Source of the DNA: JAVBOW01 sp031550615
GTDB taxonomy: Bacteria > Bacteroidota > Bacteroidia > Bacteroidales > Rikenellaceae
Direction of reading: 5' to 3'
Length of the DNA stretch: 64,000 nucleotides
Assembly (NCBI GenBank): GCA_031550615.1
Contig: JAVBOL010000005.1
Location: 1-64,000, forward strand
Both the position numbers and the translations under genes were made by a program. Numbering within the stretch: position 1 is the stretch's first letter; every line of letters starts with the position of its first letter. The notes under the pieces are model-generated. The model did no database searches and was not told where the DNA came from. It was given only the letters and a program-made list of their open reading frames with translations. This document shows positions 37,850-44,677 of this stretch, piece after piece.

Positions 37850-38302
37850 ATGAAGGATAACGCATTTGACTTTCTTATATACGGTTTGGTCGCGGTATTT
37901 TCGATACTGGGCATGATCAACAAGGCCCGCAAGGACAAAGCCTCATCAAGGCAGCCCGAGGCGGGGGAGTACACAGACGATGATATCGATGCGGTGGACG
38001 ACCTTCCACATTACCCGGTACCACGGCCCAAGGCGGTGCGCAGATTCGATATTCCGCAACCCAATGCCTCTTCGAGCAGGAATAATGCAAAGGGTGAGTC
38101 CAGCGATGCGACTATCCGCGAAATGATAGTCAAAGAGGGTGGGCGAAGCACGACCGCCACAAAGAAAGTGGGTAATGCCGATAATAAGATCGATACAGAG
38201 GAAACGATTGCGCATTCAGGGGGCAGCGCTTTGGCTGAATTCGATCTGCGCAAAGCTGTTATATATTCGGAAATACTCAAGCCCAAGTATGATGAATATT
38301 AA
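37850..38302 (+). CDS. Membrane-anchored hypothetical protein
   Basis: 150 residues, function not recognised. One N-terminal membrane helix (about residues 8-24, FLIYGLVAVFSILGMIN), then a charged, low-complexity, probably disordered cytoplasmic region with acidic and Pro-rich stretches, and a conserved-looking C-terminal helix FDLRKAVIYSEILKPKYDEY. Proteins with this layout and C-terminal motif occur widely in Bacteroidales. It lies between rel and the HIT gene on the same strand. Confidence 0.7.
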   Translation: MKDNAFDFLIYGLVAVFSILGMINKARKDKASSRQPEAGEYTDDDIDAVDDLPHYPVPRPKAVRRFDIPQPNASSSRNNAKGESSDATIREMIVKEGGRSTTATKKVGNADNKIDTEETIAHSGGSALAEFDLRKAVIYSEILKPKYDEY

Positions 38303-38344
38303 TATTTCACATTTGTTAAATACACATTAATCACAACAAACGCT

Positions 38345-38731
38345 ATGGCAACCATATTTACGCGCATCGTCAATGGCGAGATCCCGTGCTACAAGGTATC
38401 TGAGGATGATAAGTATTTCGCATTCCTGGATATTAATCCTGTCGCGGTTGGCCATACGCTTGTGATCCCCAAACAGGAAATAGATTACATATTTGATCTC
38501 GACGACAATACTTTGGCTGGGCTAATGGTCTTCGCAAAGAGGGTGGCGGCGCGTATTAAAGCCAATATACCATGCAAACGCGTTGCTGTGGTCGTGTTAG
38601 GGCTCGAAGTACCCCATGCGCACATACACCTTATCCCCATCAATAGTGAGGCGGATGTGGATTTCCATAAAGAAAAGCTCAAACTTTCCGTAGCGGAGTT
38701 TTTGTCCATTCAGGAGATTTTACATTTTTAA
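38345..38731 (+). CDS. HIT family protein
   Basis: 128-residue histidine-triad nucleotide-binding protein, probably a nucleotide phosphoramidase or hydrolase. The triad motif HAHIHLIP lies near residue 96, preceded by the normal IFTRIVNGEIPCYKV and DINPVAVGHTLVIPK stretches. The length is normal. A terminator follows 43 bases after the stop. Confidence 0.93.
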   Translation: MATIFTRIVNGEIPCYKVSEDDKYFAFLDINPVAVGHTLVIPKQEIDYIFDLDDNTLAGLMVFAKRVAARIKANIPCKRVAVVVLGLEVPHAHIHLIPINSEADVDFHKEKLKLSVAEFLSIQEILHF

Positions 38732-38773
38732 ATTAACTTTATCGGCAAACACAAGGCTGTTTGTTTATTATAT

Positions 38774-38807
38774 TGCCCGACAATAGGCCCATTGTCGGGC
38801 TTTTTTT
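38774..38807 (+). terminator. Terminator after the HIT gene
   Basis: A perfect 10-base stem GCCCGACAAT / ATTGTCGGGC with a 6-base loop is followed by eight T residues. Confidence 0.92.
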
Positions 38808-39226
38808 ATGAGCCATTATATCTATTTCCCGGGCGGGGGATGGGGTAGGGGTTATCTAAAAGCAGTATTTCAAAGTCACAATTGTGAACACAATTATAGT
38901 AATGGTGCTGGCGTTTTATGGGCATGTATTTCTTACATGGTGTGCCTCTTTGTTGGTTCAATTTTTTACTTATCATATTTTATCATTTAATAATCAGTGC
39001 ATTACGGTATATTATATAATCTTTAAAATCACCACATAATATAAGTGCGTTATATTGGGTGAGGTAAAATGAGCAGTAATATATGGTTTCTTTTCGCGTT
39101 ATTTTGCTAAATATCAGTTATTTAACATACCGAATATGAATCTATTCTTAACGTAATGAGTCAGTGCGGTATATGATATGGTGCGCACAATATTTTTTGC
39201 ATAGATAAAAATAACACCCATGCAAA

Positions 39227-39246
39227 GCAATATATTAATATAATGC
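39227..39246. promoter_or_regulatory. Candidate operator of the XRE gene
   Basis: A 20-base sequence symmetric at 18 positions, with the perfect core TATATTAATATA at 39231-39242, lies just upstream of the -7 box TATATTTG (39249-39256) of the XRE gene. The position suits autoregulation by the HTH protein. Inference only. Confidence 0.4.
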
Positions 39247-39248
39247 TT

Positions 39249-39256
39249 TATATTTG
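39249..39256 (+). promoter_or_regulatory. -7 element of the XRE gene
   Basis: TATATTTG matches TAnnTTTG, 16 bases before the ATG at 39272. A -33 TTG is not evident, which would suit a regulated promoter. Confidence 0.55.
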
Positions 39257-39271
39257 TGAAAATACTTAACA

Positions 39272-39826
39272 ATGAAAGACAGGCTTGCGGAATTTCTGAA
39301 ATCAGAGGGCTTATCCCCGCGTAAATTTTCCGACTTAATGGATGTCCCCCCTTCGAACATCTCACATCTGCTCGCCGGTAGAAACAAACCGGGCTTTGAA
39401 TTTATTTCCCGTATGATCTCTCGTTTTCCTAATCTCAGCCCTGACTGGCTGATCCTGGGTGTCAAACCCATGTATAGAGCAGGTAAGATAACCGGAGCTC
39501 CGGAGGCAGAGCTGAGTCACATAATGCCATCAACCAGTACCCCAGACGGCGCTACTGAATCAACTGAACAAAATTCAGCTGCAACTGGGCCGGCATCCAC
39601 AAAGCGGCCTTTATTGGAGATTAGTGATAAGCAGGATAATGTCGGCGCGGAGCAAAATAATATTTCTCGACAAAATGCTAAATCAGAGGTTATCAGGGCT
39701 GTCAATCAGGAAGAACCTGTGGCACAACCTCAGTCTACTGCATGCGGACTAATGAGCCAAAAAGCTGCCGAGCAAATCGCAGTATTGTATTCTGACGGCA
39801 CCTTCAAGATTTTCCACCAGTCTTAA
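39272..39826 (+). CDS. XRE-family helix-turn-helix regulator
   Basis: 184 residues. The N-terminal 65 residues form an HTH domain: KDRLAEFLKSEGLSPRKFSD, then VPPSNISHLLAGRNKPG with the recognition helix, and WLILGVKPMYR at the end. The remainder is a polar, probably disordered region (Ser/Thr/Gln/Asn-rich) and a short C-terminal segment, GLMSQKAAEQIAVLYSDGTFKIFHQS. Such proteins are common in Bacteroidota. It ends 54 bases before the left attachment site of the microvirus, so it lies outside the predicted phage, although a regulatory link cannot be excluded. Its own flanks are AT-rich. Confidence 0.8.
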   Translation: MKDRLAEFLKSEGLSPRKFSDLMDVPPSNISHLLAGRNKPGFEFISRMISRFPNLSPDWLILGVKPMYRAGKITGAPEAELSHIMPSTSTPDGATESTEQNSAATGPASTKRPLLEISDKQDNVGAEQNNISRQNAKSEVIRAVNQEEPVAQPQSTACGLMSQKAAEQIAVLYSDGTFKIFHQS

Positions 39827-39879
39827 TAAGTAACTACGGTAGGGAAATTCACATTTCTGTCATCATGGCTACATATCAC

Positions 39880-39907
39880 TTGGGTTATAATTGACAGTAT
39901 GTTAGCC
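39880..39907 (+). repeat. Left dif-like attachment site of the microvirus provirus
   Basis: A 28-base dif-like site: 11-base XerC-type arm ending TTATAA (39880-39890), central TTGACA (39891-39896), and XerD-type arm GTATGTTAGCC (39897-39907). The XerD arm resembles E. coli dif (TTATGTTAAAT). It shares the 12-base core TTATAATTGACA (39885-39896) with the site at 44582-44609, in the same orientation. Confidence 0.72.
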
Positions 39908-40405
39908 AATATTTTGAACTAAAAATGTCAAATAAGACTGCCAAAGACGAAGTAAGATAAGAGCAAGAACGAGAAAAGAGACACAAGAACTGCTACAAAT
40001 GTTATCTTAATTAGATCGTTCATGGGCGCAAGATAAGGATTTTTTTTTACATTTCCAAATTTATTTGTAATTGATTGATTTAGAACCCATTAAAGGGGGA
40101 AGTGACTGTGAAGTATAACACCCTGACAATCAGGGTGCTGTCACTTAGCACATAATAGACAAGGGGGGGATGTGCAGAGGATGCTCACTACGTTCGCATC
40201 CAATAAGCTGCCATATGGAGTAAAGTTGATTTCGCGCACACGTGTAGCACGCGCGCACGATTAGAGTTACACAAGGGCAGCATCGCGCCTATAACGGCGC
40301 AGGAACGGCTGAAGGCCTAAGCGACCGTGTCGCAAAAGAGCAGTATAAACAAAGTGAGCGCGACTCCGTAGGGAATCACGCTCACGATTGGGGAAATGGG
40401 GATAG
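39908..40405. other. Hairpin-rich non-coding region of the provirus
   Basis: About 500 bases with no supported gene, between the left attachment site and the last phage ORF. It holds at least five inverted repeats: 40100-40146 (nested arms AAGTGAC/GTCACTT and CACCCTG/CAGGGTG), GGATGC/GCATCC around 40180-40200, GCGCC/GGCGC at 40285-40300, GCGAC/GTCGC at 40321-40333, and 40354-40385. In microviruses the comparable region can hold the replication origin and packaging signals; this assignment is inferred. It also contains a poly-T run near 40040. Confidence 0.55.
40354..40385 (-). terminator. Hairpin terminator after the last phage ORF
   Basis: GTGAGCG pairs with CGCTCAC, extended by a 6-base inner stem with one mismatch around a 4-base loop. 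Read on the minus strand, it lies 20 bases after the stop of the 106-residue ORF and is followed by TTTGTTT, as in a rho-independent terminator. Confidence 0.65.
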
Positions 40406-40726
40406 TTACGAATTTTCTACATCCTCGTCTCCGATAGAGGGTATAGGCAATTCGTTGACAGAAGGGGGTAAATCTTGATCCTGATTGAGGACAAAGGGGT
40501 TGCGGTCATTTACAGGATTATCGAGGTCACTTGGTATATCCAAAGCCGAACGGGGGGACAGCATGCCGGGCATCTGAGCGGTGCCGGACATAAAAGCCTC
40601 GATTGTTGTAGATGTAAAGCCGCCACCAGGACAGAAAGTAGGTTGAGCCGACTTCCGAGTAAGTCTATTACCAAGCTTGTCGGGGTCAAAAGTAGATGAA
40701 CTGATGTATTTTACATTACGTTTCAT
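40406..40726 (-). CDS. Microvirus protein of unknown function downstream of the capsid gene
   Basis: 106 residues from the ATG at 40726, 10 bases after the VP1 stop; the same frame stays open upstream inside VP1, but that part is a shadow of the capsid gene. The N-terminus is basic (MKRNVKYISSSTFDPDKLGN), the middle has CPGGGFTSTTIEAFMSG, and the C-terminal third is acidic and Pro-rich (NQDQDLPPSVNELPIPSIGD, then EDVENS). No known motif was recognised. By position and size it could act as an internal scaffolding (VP3/B-like) or accessory protein, but that is only a guess. Confidence 0.7.
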   Translation of the reverse strand: MKRNVKYISSSTFDPDKLGNRLTRKSAQPTFCPGGGFTSTTIEAFMSGTAQMPGMLSPRSALDIPSDLDNPVNDRNPFVLNQDQDLPPSVNELPIPSIGDEDVENS

Positions 40727-40736
40727 AAGGAATGAT

Positions 40737-42296
40737 TTAACGGAAGAAATCAAAAGATGGATCAGAATAAGCCGGCAAAGGCTGGCCAGCAGAGTAGTGA
40801 GCGAACAACTCATAAACAATATGATGGTTCGCAGGATTGGTATCGGCGAAAATACGGTATAACTGACTCTCAGGCTTGTAGAAATCCGGAGTATCAAGGA
40901 AACGCGGAGCTATAACGTTAAAATCGCGATTCAAGAAAGGATAATACGTATCCTCACGATCAGGGTTGTACCATCGGGCTTGGTGCCAAAACTGCAGTGA
41001 AGTAGCCAACTCGCCGTTAACATGGGCGAGACGCTGGCGATATTCCTCATAAGGGGCCTGATAGCCAAGAGGCATGCCGCCGAGAGGTTTAGTATGATTA
41101 CCGAGCGCCATCTCTGCGCAGAGCTCACGTTGATCGACAATCTGGTCACCTATCTGAGCGAGATCGGGCAGACCATAATCGTAACGAGAAGTCTTGAGAA
41201 GTTCCCGGTCCATCATATTCATATACGAAGAACCGGGACGGATAAACATAACCGTCATAAGAACTCCATGATGATCCGAACGGAACTGGATAGGCTTAGA
41301 TGAGCCAATTTCGATACCATGACCGCCAAGCTCGCCGAGCGGAGTATCACCAGTTTGAGAGGTCTGGAGTACCTCGCCGACAGTTATACGATGAGTAGAG
41401 CCGCCGAGGAATTGAGGTATATCCAAGGAATCATCAGAGGGAATAACACCGTATTCACCACGAAGAAGTTCACGATAACGACCGCCGACACGGTTAGACA
41501 GCTGGGCGAGGCGTTGGAGGCGAGTAGCCTTTGAAAGATCATCGATAGAGCCGGTCGGAATCTGAACAGCATTACCGCGCTGAGCTTGGGGGAGACAATC
41601 GGTAAAATAGTCATGTTTCCAGCAAGCAGAACGCATAACGAGAAGATCCGCATAGAGGTTTTCCTCAGGATAAGAAGTACCCCAAACATTAAATACACCA
41701 TCAGGAAGGGAACGATTCTCCCCGAAATACATTCCAGAGTTAACAGAAGGCACAGTTGTGTTATTAGCATCACGAAGATACTCCCACCAAATTTTTTGGT
41801 AGGCCATGTGGCGGAGGGGGTTAAGCCGAACTATAAGGCCATCATCCATATCTTCGGGTTTAGGGAGCTGCGGACGCCATCCAAGGTGGTAAGTCAATGA
41901 CTTGGGCCCGAAATACGTAGGAATACCAGCGTTAAAATCGGGATTAGTCATAATTTCCATCTGAGGAATGGGGTATTGAGTGGGAACCGCTACACTCTGG
42001 TCGCCGCCGGTGATGAAAGAACGCCAATTCTTCCAAAGAATGTCATTACGACAGAAGAAAGTACGAAACTCGACATAGATGTCTTGAATCGCGGGCGCTT
42101 GAAGTGGGAGCAACCGGATAAGGTGCTCATAGCTGATGCGGTGATGAGAACCAGGAAGTACATTTTCCACATGAACGGGCGTAATATCCCCGAAGTTTGT
42201 AGAACCTTGAATATAGTGGCTGAGGTCGCTGTAATTGACTCCCGGATTACGAACCTTGATAGCCATTGAGGATGCGTTAGATGTAATTTTTGCCAT
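40737..42296 (-). CDS. Microvirus major capsid protein VP1 (F protein)
   Basis: 519-residue jelly-roll capsid protein that builds the T=1 shell. Recognised from stretches conserved in gokushovirus-like capsids: WKHDYFTDCLPQAQRG at 226-241, RYRELLRGEYGV at 273-284, LDIPQFLGG at 291-299, VLQTSQT at 309-315 and TPLGELGGHG at 318-327. The length fits the 500-600 residue range of the group. The start overlaps the end of VP4 by 20 bases in another frame, a compaction typical of ssDNA phages. No frameshift or early stop is seen. Confidence 0.96.
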   Translation of the reverse strand: MAKITSNASSMAIKVRNPGVNYSDLSHYIQGSTNFGDITPVHVENVLPGSHHRISYEHLIRLLPLQAPAIQDIYVEFRTFFCRNDILWKNWRSFITGGDQSVAVPTQYPIPQMEIMTNPDFNAGIPTYFGPKSLTYHLGWRPQLPKPEDMDDGLIVRLNPLRHMAYQKIWWEYLRDANNTTVPSVNSGMYFGENRSLPDGVFNVWGTSYPEENLYADLLVMRSACWKHDYFTDCLPQAQRGNAVQIPTGSIDDLSKATRLQRLAQLSNRVGGRYRELLRGEYGVIPSDDSLDIPQFLGGSTHRITVGEVLQTSQTGDTPLGELGGHGIEIGSSKPIQFRSDHHGVLMTVMFIRPGSSYMNMMDRELLKTSRYDYGLPDLAQIGDQIVDQRELCAEMALGNHTKPLGGMPLGYQAPYEEYRQRLAHVNGELATSLQFWHQARWYNPDREDTYYPFLNRDFNVIAPRFLDTPDFYKPESQLYRIFADTNPANHHIVYELFAHYSAGQPLPAYSDPSFDFFR

Positions 42297-43170
42297 AATG
42301 TTGTTGTTGTTTGGACATTGTAAAATCTTTAGTTTGTCTTAAACCCTTAACGGTTTCGATAGGGTTATTTTGATCGGGACCGTGATCAATCAGTCCTCGC
42401 ACGTGCTGCACCGATTGGATGGAGAGCGCTCGTTGGGGCAATAAACATCGATAGTATCGCGGAAGAGGTCCATCTGGACCGCGCTCTGAGTAGTGCGAGG
42501 TGTTGTAGATGATGTTATCATCTGTGTTGAGCTGGAGCATGTTATTGAAGTACCACATAATCCCGAGACCAGGGCGGAGACTCTTGAGCGTGAAACACGG
42601 GGGGAGATGTCCGGGCGTAGTGGTTCGGATGGTGTGATACTTGGCACAATAGGCCGTGCGAGACGGCGTAATTCCATCAGTCCAAGCAAAACCCTTTCCC
42701 CATACTTCAGCAATCTGGGTGCGAAGATCGTCGAGTACGGGATTAAGCGTACGAAAAAACAGAATAAGATGATAATGGGGCCGCAAAGTATTGGGCCCAT
42801 ATTCACCAAGACAGTAATAACGAATTTCATTCGGTTCATAATGATTGCGTAATCGCTTTAAAAAGTTTTGAATATCAAGTTTTTTAAGCACGCCAAAGGT
42901 GCCATGTTTTTTAGTTCTTTTACGGGGCATATTAGCCTCATCGTAAGTGAGAGTGAGAAAGAAAGTAGAGGTGGCGCGCTTGGCCTCATCGGTCAGGCGC
43001 ATTATCCACTCTCTCTGTTTAGATAGCAAGCAGGACGGACATTTACCACACCGGACAGGGAAAGGGTGAGGACGACCGTCTGAACCTCTGTATTTACCTG
43101 TTTCTTCAACAACGAAGTAGGGCTTTTCACAAAGGATGGGGGTGCCGGGATTACATGCGGGTACCACCAC
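42277..43170 (-). CDS. Microvirus replication initiator VP4 (rolling-circle, HUH)
   Basis: Nicks the phage origin and joins to the 5' end during rolling-circle replication. 297 residues from a GTG start; an in-frame TAG just upstream limits the choice. CGKCPSC at 41-47 is the conserved Cys motif, LTLTYD at 72-77 is motif I, RPHYHLILFF with H132-x-H134 is the metal-binding HUH motif, and YCAKY at 174-178 carries the catalytic Tyr and Lys. All catalytic residues are present. The C-terminus overlaps the VP1 start. Confidence 0.95.
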   Translation of the reverse strand: MVVPACNPGTPILCEKPYFVVEETGKYRGSDGRPHPFPVRCGKCPSCLLSKQREWIMRLTDEAKRATSTFFLTLTYDEANMPRKRTKKHGTFGVLKKLDIQNFLKRLRNHYEPNEIRYYCLGEYGPNTLRPHYHLILFFRTLNPVLDDLRTQIAEVWGKGFAWTDGITPSRTAYCAKYHTIRTTTPGHLPPCFTLKSLRPGLGIMWYFNNMLQLNTDDNIIYNTSHYSERGPDGPLPRYYRCLLPQRALSIQSVQHVRGLIDHGPDQNNPIETVKGLRQTKDFTMSKQQQHYGKNYI

Positions 43171-43219
43171 GACCGATAACTACGATGGTCTTACGTGTGA
43201 TTTTTTTTGATTTAGTCAT
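43151..43219 (-). CDS. Possible very small basic phage protein
   Basis: A 22-codon ORF bridging VP2 and VP4: its ATG at 43219 overlaps the last codons of VP2 and its TAA at 43151 lies inside the start of VP4. Seven of 22 residues are Lys or Arg (starts MTKSKKITRK). The position and charge recall the small DNA-binding packaging proteins of microviruses (J in phiX174, VP8 in gokushoviruses), but those are usually longer. Too short for statistical support; reported as a candidate only. Confidence 0.25.
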   Translation of the reverse strand: MTKSKKITRKTIVVIGRGGTRM

Positions 43220-44216
43220 CTGACATATTGATATAATCAGGGTGATTGTAAGATTTTGCATTAGCTGCACGAGAAATTCCCGCTGGATGACTAGAAGAAG
43301 ATGGTTCCGATAGACCTTTTTTGCCACGTGCAGTCATAAGACGTAAGAATGCTGTATAAGCATCAGATGTTTTAGGATTTATTCCAGCCTCAGCAAGTTT
43401 ACGATCAAAGTTAACCATGGCAGAATCAGCATCATCTTTTCCGGCAGAAGCATAGTTGGCTACCACCTTAGAAAGAAGTTCACGAGCCTGAAGCGGCGAG
43501 AGTTTTTCAAGATTAAAACGAGCCTGTTTAATACCGATTTCCTTAGCTGTTTTTTCAAGTTCCTGGAGTGACACGGAACCTTGTTTCAGTTTGAGATCCT
43601 CGGCAAGGATTGGCAGCTGTGCCTTGAGAATATCATTCTGTGCCTGTTTGTTAGCATAATCAGCCTCAGTATTAAGGGCATCGCCGAGATACTTGCGGTC
43701 GATAGAGTCCGCATTACGAAGAAGAATACTACGTTCAACGTCAGATTTAGCAGCATTGGCACGTTCACGAAGAGATTGCGAAATAGTCAGAGCTTCCTTA
43801 GCGTTAAGAAGATCGTAGTTTTTAGCTTCAGACTTAGCACGAGCCATAGTAAGCATCGTACCAGCGAAGTCAGCACCGAAGTTAGCGATGGGAGAGAAGT
43901 CCGCAGGGACATTAGTCATTGCGGATGGAGCAGAGGGCGAAGGGGGGGTTTGGGACGTAACTGCACCTGTTTCGCCATACATGAGAGAGGGATTGAGTCC
44001 AGCGGCCTCAAGGCGTGCGCGTTGGGATGCGGGATCGTCGTAAGCACGTTGATCAGTAAGCCTACGATCATACTCCGCGTTCTGACGCTTAAACATCTTT
44101 GTCGCATACGCACGGTTTTTTGTATTGAGGTTACTGGACTGCAGCATAGAGGCGCCGGAACTGAGTAGACCAGCTCCGGCACCAACTAATAAGGCAGTAC
44201 CTGTAGAAATAGCCAT
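43212..44216 (-). CDS. Microvirus DNA pilot / minor spike protein VP2 (H-like)
   Basis: 334 residues. The N-terminus has a Gly/Ala-rich hydrophobic stretch (7-24), likely membrane-active during DNA delivery. DPASQRARLEAAGLNPSLMYG at 61-81 is the signature of VP2 pilot proteins. The rest is mostly alpha-helical and probably coiled coil (about 120-260), rich in Ala, Lys and Glu, as in the tube-forming H protein of phiX174. The C-terminus is Ser-rich. The start shares its A with the stop of the preceding small ORF (TAATG). Confidence 0.93.
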   Translation of the reverse strand: MAISTGTALLVGAGAGLLSSGASMLQSSNLNTKNRAYATKMFKRQNAEYDRRLTDQRAYDDPASQRARLEAAGLNPSLMYGETGAVTSQTPPSPSAPSAMTNVPADFSPIANFGADFAGTMLTMARAKSEAKNYDLLNAKEALTISQSLRERANAAKSDVERSILLRNADSIDRKYLGDALNTEADYANKQAQNDILKAQLPILAEDLKLKQGSVSLQELEKTAKEIGIKQARFNLEKLSPLQARELLSKVVANYASAGKDDADSAMVNFDRKLAEAGINPKTSDAYTAFLRLMTARGKKGLSEPSSSSHPAGISRAANAKSYNHPDYINMSDD

Positions 44217-44377
44217 TATTCGCGGTCGAATGTGGTTGAATCCGAGGTTTCGCGTTCGATGGTTTTAGAACCGTCAGAGCGTTTCTCCTTGCGTACTTTC
44301 ACCTTGCGGGTGTGATTTACGAGTCCGAGGGTGAGAATGGTCGTAAGACCTGTCATGATAATTTCGATTGTTGTCAT
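44216..44377 (-). CDS. Small membrane protein of the provirus
   Basis: 53 residues from the ATG at 44377, ending one base into the VP2 start (TAATG), which suggests coupling. One predicted membrane helix (residues 3-21, TIEIIMTGLTTILTLGLVN) is followed by a highly charged tail (KVKVRKEKRSDGSKTIERE). No family is recognised; position suggests an accessory or lysis-related role, but nothing in the sequence proves it. Two further short ORFs overlap upstream on the same strand (44274-44456, 60 codons, and 44443-44517, 24 codons) and could be the real gene instead or in addition. Confidence 0.5.
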   Translation of the reverse strand: MTTIEIIMTGLTTILTLGLVNHTRKVKVRKEKRSDGSKTIERETSDSTTFDRE

Positions 44378-44581
44378 GATTCGTTTGTGTTTGATTAGAC
44401 ATTTGAAAGCGGCGGACGTGATCCGCAGGATAAGGGTAATGGTCAATGATACGCATCATCGAGCATTTCGATGATAACATAAGTGAAATCGTAATTGATT
44501 GATTTTGAAAGGCTCATTTTCCCGTAGCGAGAGCCTAATGCGCTGGATGTTACATATATGTCAAAGAACTCGCGGTGAGGT

Positions 44582-44609
44582 CTGAATTATAATTGACATT
44601 ATGTAAAGT
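44582..44609 (+). repeat. Right dif-like attachment site of the microvirus provirus
   Basis: XerC-type arm ending TTATAA (44582-44592), central TTGACA (44593-44598), and XerD-type arm TTATGTAAAGT (44599-44609), close to the E. coli XerD arm TTATGTTAAAT. The core TTATAATTGACA (44587-44598) is identical to the left site, and TATGTnA continues the match. Recombination between the two centres would release a 4,702-base circle. Confidence 0.72.
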
Positions 44610-44677
44610 TACATGGGGTGACACTACCCGCTGACCGCGCATATCTCAAACATTGGCCGAAAAAGTTACCGCGGATC

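Larger units (their letters stand above)
38808..39271. other. AT-rich non-coding stretch before the XRE gene
   Basis: 464 bases with no convincing gene. It is clearly more AT-rich than the surrounding core genome. It contains the 12-base palindrome TCACAATTGTGA at 38876-38887 and a second near-palindrome at 39227-39246 next to the XRE promoter. Short ORFs on both strands show no protein-like composition. Confidence 0.6.
39891..44592 (-). mobile_element. Integrated Microviridae provirus (temperate ssDNA phage)
   Basis: A 4,702-base unit between two dif-like direct repeats, distinctly less GC-rich than the flanking core genes. All genes read on the minus strand: a small membrane ORF, VP2 pilot protein, VP4 rolling-circle initiator, VP1 major capsid protein, and a 106-residue ORF, followed by about 500 non-coding bases with several hairpins. 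The three core microvirus proteins are full length with intact motifs, so the element may be active. There is no integrase, recombinase or lysis gene, consistent with use of host XerC/XerD. Temperate microviruses in Bacteroidota genomes are known; the exact subfamily is not decided here. Confidence 0.93.

Noticed and set aside
38808..38990. 60-codon + strand ORF after the HIT terminator
   Set aside because: Starts inside the terminator T-run, has no upstream promoter, and its composition is not protein-like.
39272..39826. XRE protein as the lysogeny repressor within the provirus
   Set aside because: It lies outside the paired dif-like repeats, so it is not part of the excisable unit; a functional link stays open.
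40261..40285. Short minus-strand ORF of about 31 codons in the phage non-coding region
   Set aside because: Lies across several hairpins and has no convincing composition; non-coding signals explain the region better.
40475..42269. + strand ORFs inside the phage capsid gene
   Set aside because: Antisense frames of VP1; microvirus genes here all read on the minus strand.
42390..42839. Minus-strand 149-codon ORF overlapping VP4 in another frame
   Set aside because: VP4 has all catalytic motifs; the alternative frame lacks any recognised pattern.
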